From: Notospermus geniculatus
Taxonomy: Eukaryota > Nemertea > Pilidiophora > Heteronemertea > Lineidae
DNA length: 64,000 nucleotides
Assembly (NCBI GenBank): GCA_002633025.1
Contig: NMRB01000667.1
Span: forward strand, 4,874-68,873
Direction of reading: 5' to 3'
Positions 41,617 through 54,403 of this stretch are shown here, piece after piece (the stretch's first letter is position 1; each line of letters starts with the position of its first letter). Made by a program: the position numbers and the translations under genes. The notes beneath the pieces were generated by a model that searched no databases, was not told the origin of the DNA, and was given only the letters and a program-made list of their open reading frames with translations.

Positions 41617-44600
41617 CAACAAGCGCTGCTGTTGTTGCTGCTGCTGCTGTAGCTGTTGTCTATTTCTCAACCTAGCAACTTCCATGGCCTTCATCTTCTC
41701 GGACTGGTATTGTTGCTCCTTTTGCTTCAAACTTTCAACTTCTTGCTGGAGTGCTTGTATCTTCTGCTGAAGCGACAAGTTGTCCTGTGTGTAGGGAAAG
41801 AAGTACCAAACAATATAGGTACTCCAAACTTGAGAGCAAGAATAGTTTCTGATACTTGCATGCAATGAAATGGGATCTGGCCAGGGCCAGAGGTAGCTCA
41901 TCTTATCTTGTAGCAAAACATGGGTTTAGGCTGGCCGAGTCTCTGTCATCATGGTCATTTATGCATTTTCAATGAGTTAAAACCGTTGGCAATATTGGAT
42001 CCAATGTAAGCAAAACACCACATGGAGGGTGTGTTTGCTAAATTTGCAATGCAAGTGGGTAGCCCCAGTGGTAAGCTCATCACACATGAAACCATGAAAG
42101 ACTACAACATAGATTTGATCATTCCTCCGGCTAGCATGATGAAGTGTTAGTTCACATAACTTAGGGCGATCGAGGACAAGGAAATCAAATTCATGTCAAA
42201 AGCCAGTGAACTGGGAGGTACAGGTGCAGCATTCACAAATGAACTTCAAGCCACAAATGGCAACAAAAAAACACCTGTTTTCAATCCTGAGAAAATGATT
42301 ATTGAACGCACCAAATTCATGGCTCGTTGTTGCTCATCCATTGGTATCTGTTGAGATTGCTGTTGTTTAACTTGACCACCAGCCATTGACAGCGTACTGG
42401 AGACCTGGGAGGTGACCAAGGGCATGTTTGTTGCCATGGCAGTGGAGGAATTTGGCTGAAATGATGAGAGAAATTTACAAGTAAGTCAACCATGACAGGT
42501 GGCTACATATTATATGCACAATCATAATTCTTTATAATTAAGGAGCTGCAACATCTGCATTTTTTCTCGTAACACAAGTGGTTTTGAGAAGTTATTCACA
42601 AGAAAGATAGTTCACACTTTTCATTTTTCAGCATAGTTCCGTCAGAATGTTTTTAACATGCATGATTTTCACTTCATTTGGCACAGAGAATAGAATCACT
42701 GAAAACTACGGCATTGAAGGAAAAGCCAGATGTTAATGTGACATTGGGGACAAATCCAAAACATAGCAACTTCACTGTAAATTTCTAAGTCTGATGTGTT
42801 TTCCAGTTTTCCAGCCAAGTGAACAGATATTGAGCTTGCTTGGAGAAACCATAACCATTCCAAAAATCATCATGCACTTTGGATGCGAGTCCATCCTACA
42901 TACCGAACGGCCAACACCACACAAAACTCAAGTAATTTCACCAACCACCCGGAGGCTAATCTTGGTATACAGCACCCCTGCACCACTTCAACTCAACTGC
43001 ATTTTGAAGATGGCAATATGGAATAAACTACATGTATGATGGGATTGGATGTCAGGTTGCCCAATGTTTATCCATTACAGTGGAACCCCGGTAACACGAC
43101 CACCCACGGGACAGACCCAAAGTGGTCGCGTTAGCGGGGTGGTGGTCGCCTTACCGAAATTGGCCCGATCCAGACCGAAGTAAACCGAGGGTCATATTTT
43201 CATTTTTATCCATGTTTCATTTAATAAACCAGACTAGACCATTTCCAACCTGGCCTGATACTACCGGTAATAAGCAGTAGCAGACTGACAGTCCGACTCC
43301 TAGGATGGACGACCGGCAGGTACCGAAATGGTGAACTCCGCTATTGCGCCCGTCACATGTTTCATTCCTAGGCCTGCCTTTATATGACCGCAACCGTCAT
43401 GCACATGGCATATACCATGTATACATTGGTCCTGTTAGGTACACACACGCTGCTAACTTGCCTTTGTAAACTTTGTTTCATAACCAGACCCCTAATTAGC
43501 TTGTGTGTGGTCGTGTTACCGAGGTGCTAATTGCCACTTGGGACAGCCAAAGCTGTGGTCGCGGTCCGGATAGCGGGGTGGTCGCGTTAGTGAAACTTTC
43601 CAAAGGGAAATAAAGAGAAAAACAATCGGGACATTTGAAAACTGGTCGTCTTTCCGAGGTGGTCGCGTTATAGGGGTGGTCGCCGACCGGGGTTCCACTG
43701 TATTCAAGAGGTAGGATAAGGGGTGTCCAGGCCAAGGGGTTTTGTATCTCTGCAGCTGAACGTGTGTTGTACAAACTGAAAGCACATTATTTTTTGGATA
43801 TAAACTAAATAAATTTTTTTTTATTGTTGCGGTGACTATTACCTGTGGAATATTAACCCCTTGTTGGAATGGCTGTCCCACTGGTTGCTGCAGATGGCCT
43901 TGTGGCTGAGGGATTTGCTGGGGTTGGGGCTGGGACTGGGGCGGTTGGGGTTGGGGCGCTCCCGCAACTGCTGCAGCAGCAACAGCAGCCGCGGCTTGTT
44001 GTTGTTGTTGTAGCTGTTGTTGCATCGACGTAACCTAGAAATCACAAGGGAAGGTAAAATAACGTAACAAAAAGGTCAGACAGAAATTCTAGTGAAGGAT
44101 TCCACTATTTGAGGAGAATTTAATCTGGGAAGCATGCACATGCAATACTGTCTTTCAATCGAGCCTACTTCCTTGAACAGGAGGTCATGGAGATCACTTA
44201 TGGAGGTCCAGCGAAGAATGGATAGTATTGACCATTCTCAAATTGACGTAACCGACACAGATCTGCGCACTTCCGCCGAATTCTCAACTACAACCTCGGT
44301 CTGAAACTAAATGACGTAACGCAAACAATCCCACGACAGTGACGTCGAAGACGTTGCGTCAGAGTCGACCATTGCTGAATCATGGATGGCGTCACGTCAG
44401 CCGGTTTCAGATCGAGGTTCTGGTTGAGATTTTGGTGGAAGTGCGCAGATCTGCGAATTTGAGAATCGTTTAATTCTTCTTTTTGAAACATGGCCATGTA
44501 CCAGTGTGCCAAATAACATCGAGATATGTCATATTGCCTCCGGCATTGTAATATGTCACACATGATCCTCAAAAAAAATATCAAACAATCTAAATAAAAA

Positions 44601-47600
44601 ATAAACGATACTGAATGGCAGAGGTATATTCCCCACCTCCTCTAGAGAAACTCTAAAATCCTATCACCATAGATGAGTAAGAACAACACCAACAGGTAGA
44701 CAACAACCGAAGTTGTCTATTCTTAGCATCTACCACACACCTAGTCATGCTTCAAGGGAACCAAAGAAACCAAGCAAGTGAACCTCTCCCTACCTTCTGC
44801 TGAGCTTTTTGTTGTTGTGCAGTCTTATGTGACTGTATGACATTTCGAATGCCATTGACAAAACTAGCCTGATCGTGTGGGATCATGCCGATGAACTGGT
44901 CCTTCTTCGTGCTGTAGAGCAACATCAGTACACGAATTTCACAGTTGGTTTGGTTGGGGAAATGAACACAACCAGCCTGAAAGTAAAGAACGTGTGTGTG
45001 CGTGAAGTATTCCGCTATGCGCTTCAAATCATTGATTATCACAGTCTCTCCAGATCAGGAAATTCAAGAAGTCCATTCTGTGCACCATTTGATCCTTTTA
45101 GACCAGAGCAGAAGTGCACTACCAGTAAAGATCCCAATTTGGTGTCAACATTACCAATTTTCCTATCCTCAAAAATGTAAATGATAGACTTTGGCTATGT
45201 GCATGTAAATTAAATGACAGTAAAATACAAAGACAAATGCTGGACAAGAACAAAATTAAAAGTCCAGAATGGACAGGCAATAAGCACGATCACTTACAAA
45301 TCCAGATGACATGATTTTCTGTAGATTGCCAAGGGCCTCTAAATCTGTTTGTGAGAAACGAAAACCAACATTTTTGGACTGTTTGAACAGATGCTGAAGT
45401 TGGGCAAGAAGCTGTTGAGGAATCAGCTGCATTATCAGATTCTGTGGCCAACGAGCAGTGTTTCTGTAAGGAAAGAAATGTACATGTATATATACACACA
45501 AGCATCAGAAGAAACTGACTACAGAAGAAATTTACTCAATCTTTATCATACGTTCAATGGTATTTCTCCACTTTTCAACAACGTGATCCATTTATTTCAG
45601 TTCCTGCCATTTCTCAGAAATCTCCACACAGTTCTAATCATGATTTGATGTGTTGAAGGTGACTCTCAATATAATGATACTTACAATTCCTCGCCAGCAC
45701 TTGTACACACTTCACATGGTAAGGACCGTGAAACCCTGGGACCAGCATTAGCAGTCGAGGGGGCTCGATTCTTCTCTTGCCATTCAAGAGTACCTGCAAG
45801 GGATGATCAGTGAAGATATAACCGTGAGAGGGAAGGTGGTCCAAAATGAATTATTTTATTCATCTGATGATCGTTTTCGTCAATTGAGTAATCTGAGTCA
45901 GTTGTGATCCTTGAAAAAATGGAGAAAGTTATGAGCCTGCAACTTGCAGTGATTATTCTGTACAGCACAACAAATAATCCCTGCAATTTGCAAGTGCATA
46001 GCATTTTCCGTTTTCCCAAGGATCACAATACTCAGATTCCTCAAGTGACGAAAACGAACAGCCCTTTTCAGTTCCAGCACAGATACTGATTTACTGGGAA
46101 GTGAATAGGATGAGGAATATTACTCACCCCGCCAAACAACCTTCGGTTCTCTCATCTGCGGCTGTGACAATTTCGGTTGTGGCACATTCTGCTGTGGCAG
46201 TGAAGGTGTCTGTGACGGCATCATGCCTTGTGATGTGACTAACTGATTCTGGCCGACCATGGGCTGCTGTTGTTGTTGCTGTTGCTGCATCTGCATATTC
46301 TGCGTACTGATCGTGGGTTGTGGCTGTGATGTCATCATTGGTGCCTGTGTTGCTCCCTGGTGAAAAAAAAATTCTGGTTAATTCAGGGGTTGGGAATGGC
46401 AAAGACCCTTATAGGGCCACAACGCCGAATGATGATGATGATGAGAAATTTTTCAGGGCAAGAACAAAGGTTACCATTTTCTTGCCATAAGAAAATGCAA
46501 CAATTTCTGCCATACCTTGCACCAAAACTGCTGTCTTATAAGCATGCATCTTACCTTTTTTAACCTTACCGTTTGTTGCTGTTGCTGAATCTGCTGTATC
46601 TGTTGTGCAGCTGTCATAGCCTTTGAAGTCAATATTTGTTGGGGTTGTGACATTTGTTGTTGTGCTGTAACCATTTGTTGTTGAGTTCCTAAGATCTGTT
46701 GTTGTGATGACATAATTTGTTGTTGTGTTGTCATGATCTGTTGTGATGTCATTGCCTGTTGTTGTGATGTGATCAGAGGTTGTTGTGGTGTGATCACTTG
46801 TTGTTGTGATGTGATCACTTGATGCTGTGATGGCATCACGTTTGGCTGATTCATCCCCTGTGACGGCTGATTCTGCATCATCTGAGGCTGTGACGTCAAC
46901 TGTGCCTGCATCTGCATTTGTGACGTCATCATTTGAGGCTGTGAAGTCATCATTGGTGTCGGTTGTGATGATGCTACATGTATCTGGGATGACATCAACT
47001 GTCCTTGACCTTGGGAGGACACGTTTGGCTGCGTGGTTTGCCCAGCCATCTTCTGTTGTGTTGTTGGAACGTTAGGTTGAGCTGCAAAATATCGAAACAT
47101 TTTATAATTTCAAATGAGCATCAATGATTTACCGGTAATGCCAGATGGTTTCAAATGGCTTCCATAAGAAACTCCTTCATCCCATATATAAAAGGTTCAT
47201 GGTCCCGTATGCACGGGTTGGACTTCAGCCACACTTACATTAAAGTCTAACTTTTCTCAACGTTTCAAGCAATGAGAAAGTCTAACTTAAGCTATACTTT
47301 AGGATAAAGTCCGACCCGTGCATACGGCCCTTTCACATTCTGGGAAAGCGCATATTTTTTTTTGCAAGAAACAAAGAAAGGCATTTGGGAGAGGGGAAAG
47401 AATACTGACGCAATTTGCTCATAGCTTCTGCCAATATAGCCTTTGCAGCCTCTTGAGCACCTGGTGGAGGTGGCGGAGCACGCAGTCCATTACCCGCCAT
47501 TGATGCCTGCATTTGGGGCATCTGTTGTTGCGGCTGCTGTTGCTGCTGCTGTTGTTGATTCCCGAGCTGATTTGGTGCAGGCATTCTTTGCTGGTTTGCT

Positions 47601-50600
47601 GGAATCACTCCAGGTTGGCTGGAGACAGTGTTGGCAAGGTTAGGTCTCAATGGAGCGCTCTGTCCTGGGGCGGTGGGTCCTATGAATGCACAAGGATAAA
47701 TGAATTGATTTACAGCAGCTTTGCCCTCATTTGTCTCCGTTGTTAGTTTTCCTCTCCCAGAGGAGGTGTACGTGAAAAGTGTGACAAGTTAGCAAATGAC
47801 AAGGGGAGAAATATTTTAAAATGCCATTGAGCAATGACTATTGTCATCATAATAAATATAGATATTATCCAACACACTGAAGTGAATCAGATAGTGTTAT
47901 GTGCTACACATCCTTACGATACATGCAGAAAGTGTATGACACATGGGGTGGTATGAATAAAGTTTGGAAAATACTTTCACTTCAGTTTTGTACAGGGCCC
48001 TCCAATGCATTTGTACAACAGAAAGAAAGTAAAAGCATTTACATTTTTTATTCATACTAACCATTGATATGAATGACACATGGAATGATAATATCTGCAT
48101 ATGAAGAACTCGGTCAGCATACCGGTACATGTATTCATAAGCAGAGCAGGTTCTCACCTGGTTGTGAAGAAACAGTAGATGTAGGCACTTTAAACGGGCC
48201 ATCACCCGCCCCAGCGGGAGAGTTGACCTTCTTGGGGATGGTGGTCTGTGTGCCAGGTTTGGGACTGTTTGTCATTCCTGTGGAATAATCATGGGTAGAA
48301 TTATCCCAGGCGATGCTCAAGTCCGTGTGTGATGAGTAAAAATTAAGAAGAATGTTATGTTGCTCATTGGATTTTATTTATTTGCAAACAGGGCTGGAGC
48401 TACCAACTCGCCCGTTTACCAATGGTTAATACGAAGTGACCCATTAGAGCAAAATCAGGCTCATGTCGATTTGACAAATTGAGATTTCGTCATTTCTTAA
48501 TCAAGCATTTCTGGACAATCTTCTGGGCAATCACAAGGCTCCAGAAACCTGACTGCCCCCGGAGACCAGGTAGTCATGGTTATGACAACTCTCTAATCAT
48601 ACCCAGACACTGATCTGTAAATGCAGTTATACTCGACCAAATCTCAGCCTTGAGGCAAGCAAGTTCATGTCAGGACGTGCGAGGCTGTCTACCGTCACCG
48701 TGTGCAAGATTCGAACTCAGGCGGAAAGCACTGTGCATATAGAATCAAAGAAAACTTCAAAAAAGCAAACAGCACTGCAGAGAAGGATAATCCGCAAGGA
48801 CATTCCAAATGCAATAGACCAAAAAAATCACTTTACCTTGTCCAGTGGCAGGGCTGCCTGCCTGTTTAATATTTGTACTTGCTACAGCAGTTGCAACAGC
48901 ATTCGCTTTATCTTTTTCTGAAGAGGGACTAGGCGCCCGTTCTTGTAAATGGAATCCCTTCAGTAGCACCAAGTGACGTGGATCTTTTGTGTAATCTTTA
49001 TTTGACACCAAGGCCACATCTGTACCAGCCTGCCGAGGTAAAGAAACAACTTTATTAACTTTACTGTCAACAAAAATCTGCTACTTTTCTGAACTGAAAG
49101 TAATAGTCCATTTTGGCCAAGTGTTAGTCAGCAGCAGGAATGGAAAAGACGAATATAACATACCTTATCATATAGCCTTTGAAGCACCGGTAATTTTCTT
49201 GGTGCCATGACAGAAAAGTTCACACCCCTCTGGAAAACAAATGCAGACCTGATGAAAACAGTGGGGATAAAAGTCTTATCCTTTGGACAAGAATTTCCAA
49301 TAGTCTTCATAAATGATGAAGACACAGTAAGTGTCAAAAGTTTGTATTGGGTCCTTGGACCAATAAACAGTTGATCTTCAACAAGGTGTCATTTTCTAAG
49401 TATTTCAACAACAAATCAACACGGCAGCCCAATATCTACCGTAACCTTTGGACAATTAAATAACATACGTTCAATTCATCTTTCTTGTGGGATGCCTGCA
49501 GAGTAAGAGAAAGAAACCACTGCAGCCAACCAATGTTTTTTCGTGAAAGCGATCTTACCTCTCCTAACATTGCAGATAACTGATCAGCAACAAATCCAGA
49601 ATATTTAGAGTTGCCCTGGCTTGGGATTTGATATGGCGGGGAGTTACAGACTAGCACACAATGTTTCTGTGTATTGACACTGAAATAAAAAGAAATGAAA
49701 TAGTTACAATCTATTTTTGTCATCAACATTTCTATGACGGGTTTATCGGTATTGTTATTATCAATGTAGGCTACATGTACCCGGTACTCACCAATTTTCT
49801 CTCAATGCATTCAAGTCATCGAAAACCTGAAGAGCAGTACTCAAACCTTCAGCAATATGGCTACAGGCCTCTCCTCCCCCGCCAACAAAGCTGAATCCAA
49901 GAGAAAACCTTGTAGGAATGATGTTAACAGCACTACAGAATAAGATAATACAGAATGAATCTTCGGGCAGTTTTTTTTTCGTGGTGGTACAAGGTAACTG
50001 TTTTCCGGTGTGTCATCCAACTTGTACTTTGATCAAACTTAGCCCCTGAGAAGTTCAACAGCGACACCTGTCACCATTTTAAAGTATTTCAAGTAGGCAA
50101 CAAGAAAATGCCGTAGAGCAGGAAACTTGGAAATAACAAATGAATCAAACTCACGGAATTTGTTCAATCCACTGCAAGAATTCGTGAGTACTGGTTGTGG
50201 GTGCCACACATTGGACTGGGGGTGCTGGAGCACAATCAGCAGCATAGAATACCACCAGGTTGTACAGGGTACAACTGTACTGTAAAACGAAGGCAAGAGA
50301 TGAAAATAGCAAGATTCCGAATACTGGAGTTGCACTGAAGAGGAGCAGGGTAAGACAACAGACAAGGGTCAGCTATTGACAATATGAGAGTCAAATCTTT
50401 GGGATTATCTTTTTTCTCAAGTCTAAAAGGCCAATGGCAATAGTAATACTCCATAAATCAACACTTAAATTACAATCTCCTTCCTTCCTTTGCTGACGAA
50501 CAAAACAACACCAAAACTTTCCACCAAAATCTGGGCACTGCGAATTGTTGCAGGTCCAGGGCCAAGGCTCAAAATAAGTGGTATCGCATCGCAATTTGCG

Positions 50601-51499
50601 ACAGAAAAATCAGAAAGTGCGATATGGCCGAGGAGGTACATTTGCAAAATTGCTACACATCGTTTTCAAGTAGAGACAGCCGTGGCTGGCCAGCAGCGGC
50701 CGTCGAGGAGTCAGTCAGTACATAGTTCATCGGCAACTAACAACACCAACCAAACCTCGCTTTCATGATTGTTACACATGAGTCACAGTATGTTCGCCAT
50801 GCATGAGTGAGTGTTGTTGTGTGCGAGGTTGACATCAAAGCCATGCAAGATGGCTTCCGCTGTTGAACATGTTGGATGGACAAAAAAGTTGCTACACAAA
50901 GTACCAAAACTGCGAATCAAGTGGAACCCTTGATTGGCAATTTTGCTACACAAGTAAAAAAAGTTATTTTGAGCCTTGCAGGGCACTGCGAATTGTTGAC
51001 ATGCCCATCATCATCTACTACGGTAGGCTTAGGCCATACCGAAGACTTACATCAAAGCCATAGTCGACCTCGTCTGGTGGGCCACCACTGAAATACCTGC
51101 AAAAAAAATTTTTCTTCATGATTCAGTTTTGGTGCAGAATTGACTAGGCCTAGGCTACAGGGCTGCGAGCACGGCAAGCTTATTGAACATCATGACATTC
51201 ATTGATTGGGTTGAATGAACATGCATGCACTTTATGCAGCATCCGATCCCATCGCCATGACATGAAATTTGGCCTTTCAGTTGACATGTTTGACACCACA
51301 TTATAATCGCACGACGCAGGCCATGGAGTAACAATCTTCTAGCATGTAATGAAAGGTTACATCTAGTGTATACTCACTCTAAGGTCGGCTTGATGTACGA
51401 CTGTGTGATGCTGTCGATGTAGGCCCCCAGATTTGCAGTCCCCTCCACAACAAAGACGACATCTTGGACGGTGGCATTTCCACCATCCCCCACAACCAT
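40941..51499 (-). CDS. MED25: Mediator complex subunit 25
   Basis: Nineteen minus-strand exons: 51499-51378, 51096-51051, 50279-50155, 49890-49792, 49679-49559, 49495-49469, 49229-49164, 49029-48837, 48277-48158, 47679-47410, 47081-46570, 46356-46128, 45793-45685, 45463-45298, 44976-44794, 44034-43843, 42455-42312, 41784-41497, 41138-40941. They total 3210 nt, 1069 codons plus stop (human 747). The N-terminal von Willebrand A domain ([52 protein letters not shown]) anchors the protein to Mediator. The ACID/PTOV activator-binding domain is spread over exons 12-15 ([45 protein letters not shown]). The rest is Gln/Met/Pro-rich, with a TSQQQ-type repeat in exon 11 and a nuclear-receptor-box-like LRHLL in exon 18. 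The role is to bridge activators to RNA polymerase II. Exon 10 uses a GTCAGT donor. The small exon 49495-49469 adds nine residues inside the VWA domain. Confidence 0.95.
41235..41349. mobile_element. Palindromic MITE in the last MED25 intron
   Basis: GCAGGCCTTTCCTTTTGAGG at the left mirrors CCTCAAAAGGAAAGGCCTGC at the right. The axis is at AATAGAA|TTTCTATT. The short open frames on both strands here come from the palindrome. Confidence 0.85.
43078..43700. mobile_element. pogo/Tigger-like non-autonomous transposon
   Basis: CAGTGGAACCCCGGTAACAC at the left mirrors GTCGCCGACCGGGGTTCCACTG (right end, last 14 bases exact), bordered by TA on both sides. The interior repeats GTGGTCGCGTTA in both orientations. 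The CAGTGGAACC terminus with a TA target fits pogo/Tigger. Lies in MED25 intron 16. Confidence 0.85.
44234..44466. mobile_element. Inverted-repeat element in MED25 intron 15
   Basis: ATTCTCAAATT and AGATCTGCGCACTTCC at the left pair with GGAAGTGCGCAGATCT and AATTTGAGAAT at the right. CAACCTCGGTCTGAAAC and GTTTCAGATCGAGGTT also pair. The left arm has about 17 extra bases. Confidence 0.75.
45870..46076. mobile_element. Palindromic MITE family GGGGCTGTTCGTTTTCGTCA, copy 1
   Basis: The arms CGTTTTCGTCAATTGAG.AATCTGAGT...TTGTGATCCTTG and CAAGGATCACAAT..ACTCAGATTCCTCAAGTGACG pair. Same family as 62009-62210, more degraded at its left end. Lies in MED25 intron 12. Confidence 0.8.
47201..47330. mobile_element. 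Inverted-repeat MITE in MED25 intron 10
   Basis: CCCGTATGCACGGGTTGGACTT pairs with AAAGTCCGACCCGTGCATACGG. Internal AAAGTCTAACTTT and GAAAGTCTAACTTAAG blocks are present. About 130 bp. Confidence 0.75.
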
Positions 51500-53137
51500 G
51501 GCCTCTTCGGCGTTTTCTTGGCGATTAATTGCGGCAAAGTGTTATTATAACAAAGCTAAAGATAGTAAATAGACACTCTGGCAAGAACTGCTTTGATTTT
51601 CTGCAGTCTATGATGAATGACAGGGACTTTTGTGACGATAAATAGGCCTAACGTGATGTTTGCAAACATGCATGTTCCATGACAGCCTCGATTTCGACTT
51701 CGTCCAGGTGGGTTCGCGAAAATTACGGATCGGGCGCACATTGGCGTTACTCCGGTGTGGCAGTTCAGTGAGTCCACTTGCATCGGGTTCGGGTACGATC
51801 TACTCCAGCTGATCGGAGGTACCGTTGTCGAGGGTAAGGGGGCAACGGGGTCCGGAGGGCGTCTCCGAGGTACAAATATAAAACTGGAAGCTTGGCCTAC
51901 ATGTATTCATGGTATTTCCAGGCAGGTCTGAAACACGGAACCGCGCTATCGCCGTTCGTTTTGCCACGGACGGGGCGGAAGGGAAAGATGCGGAGGCTCG
52001 CGCGGGCTAAAGGACACTATTAAAAACGGTTCAGTAATTCTTGTGAATTAATTGGAAACGGGAATTTTCGAAAACCACTTTTTTAAAACGCAGTCGGAAA
52101 TGGGGGGGGGGCACGGGCCGGGTGCGCACACGCCCGTTGGCGGATCCGCGCCTCGAGCATCGTCTTCCTACAGTCGCAGGTTTTCTTGGCGGCAGGCGGA
52201 CGGGTGCAATCTCCCCGTACGTCACGAGAATCTGTCTGATTTGGATCAAATCCCACCCGGGAAATCCTACCGGCAGCATCTCTGTCAACGAACACACCAC
52301 TAACAGAGGTCTGCAGTACGCCCGCGCTTCACGTACACGTAAGCATACGCGGGCATTTTTGCCCCCTCTTTTAAACCTCTCTCTTTGAGGACCATGCCGT
52401 GTTCACGTGATCCACCACCGATAAACGGGGCGATTTTATAATGAGAATGGGGGCGTAAGTTACAAGCATACAATACCTTTATTAAAGGGCAAAATTCAAC
52501 CCGAGGTACAAAGTGCGATTGTTTTCCAACATAATTCTAAACGTATCTATTTACCTATAAAGTAGTGGTCAAATGAAAGTAATTTGACCAAAAGCGGAAT
52601 ATCAAATACTGCAGAGATGACGGCCACCCCTTCAGTGCAATGAGAGCTTCCCGTGGTTCCCGGTTTTTCGCTCAGCTATCAGCTGATGACCTAAACAGTG
52701 TAATTAGTAGACATAGCCAATGGACAGCTGATGGAGGGGTAAACTACTGAGAAGGACAAAGGTAGGGCTTGAATTTTGCGAATTTCGTCTCATTTGTGTA
52801 GTTATTTCAAGGTTCCGTTTGTTAGATTGAGGAAGATCTGCGACATTATCATTTTTGAGATCTTTTGCTACTATGCAATTTGCAATGGCCTTTTGGCTGT
52901 GATTGCTGCTGCGACTTCACTTGTGTCATATTCGCCGGATTTTTCTTGAGAATGAGATCATATGGTCAGTACCTTTTGACATTTCTTTGGGTTTTTTTCT
53001 GGTGATGGGATGAGTGTGCCGTCACAGGGATGCTGTAGCTGGTACCGGGGTAGGACACCAAAATCAGTGTAGAGGCTACCAGAGGCTGGTTTAAACCTCC
53101 TTTGTCCCTGCTATATAAGCCTACTCATACAGACTCA

Positions 53138-53250
53138 GGCCCAGAATGCTCCTCAACGGAAAGGAGTTCCTAAAGGCTATTGTTCTCCTGCTGAGAACAG
53201 TAGCCTTGAGGAACTCCTTTACGTTGAGGAGCATTCTAAAATACGGGCCT
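53138..53250. mobile_element. MITE with AGGCCC..GAATGCTCCTCAACG termini
   Basis: AGAATGCTCCTCAACGGAAAG at the left pairs with ACGTTGAGGAGCATTCT at the right. Inner GGAGTTCCT.AAGGCTA.TGTTCTC arms also pair. Confidence 0.8.
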
Positions 53251-54403
53251 TAGTTTCCATGAAATTAGATTTTTTTTCACTAGCATCCAAAGAAGTGTTC
53301 ATTGCCCTCTCTAAAATGGTAGATCATTGTTAACCCTTTTTGGGCCAAAATAGGGCCTAAATCACTGAGGTTTATCATGAATGGTTACCGGTAATTGCAT
53401 CATGTGGTCAAATAGGAAATCCTTTCTTCAGCAAGAAAAAAGAAATTTTTGACTATTCCTGCATGTTTACAACCCCAAGATTCCAAGTACAAAAGCCCAA
53501 GATTCCAAGTACAAAAGCACGTTCACTCTTCACTTGTTTACAAACCTGGAAGTTTAACCCCTTGACTTAGGAATAAAGGCTTTTGTTGCATGCACTGATC
53601 AGCTGATCAGGTGGTGGACAGGTCACCTGTAAGCTATCACAGCTTGAACATGTGTTCAATGCATGTTTCTGCCCTGGATGTTAAGTGGAATGTTACATAA
53701 TCTTATATCAATAGTATATTGGTAAAAATAACACATTATGTAATTGAGGTCAATTAGAAGGTACCTGTGTTCACCACTGATATACCTACATGTATAGGGC
53801 TAACATAGTACAATTGCTTGCTCTAATGCTCAATATATATGCTGACCTCAGTTGAACTAGGTGTCCCAAAAATCATACACCATCGGTAAGTCATTTCATT
53901 CCTTTTTTCTGACTGGGGATACAATGTTACTTTCACCCCACTCCAGAGAGTGAGATTTGTATCATCAATCAATATCAATATCATTAATCAATATATATTC
54001 TTGATGATACATTGGTATCATGAATACATATTCTGAATTGTCCCTGCACTGAAGAATGTTGCTTTGGTATCCAATGCTGTATCTGCAGCATCATTTCATT
54101 ATCCCAGTTTCTGCAATCTGTTTGCATTATCTTTCAAAACATATGTGATGCAAACTGCATCAGGGGGATTCGCCAACCTATGAACTTTGGTGGCAATTTT
54201 GGTACCAATGGTATCTTTCAAAATACATATACATGACATATACATGAACCTTCACCATTGCTGATTGATAGAATAAGTTGACTATCCTGTTTGAGCTGCT
54301 GTCCCACTTTAGTAATTGGGCCAACAGAATTACTATAAACAATGGATTATAGGCCACATTGTATTCTGATAGGTGACGTCATAGGATATCCTATAACCCC
54401 TAA

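Noticed and set aside
48707-48718. Minus-strand B-box-like GAGTTCGAATCT as a SINE
   Set aside because: No matching A box or recognisable body nearby; a single 12-bp match is too weak.
52031-52388. Several overlapping 70-89-codon frames near the MED25 5' flank
   Set aside because: They overlap on both strands in a GC-rich patch with a poly-G run, with no motif or splice logic.
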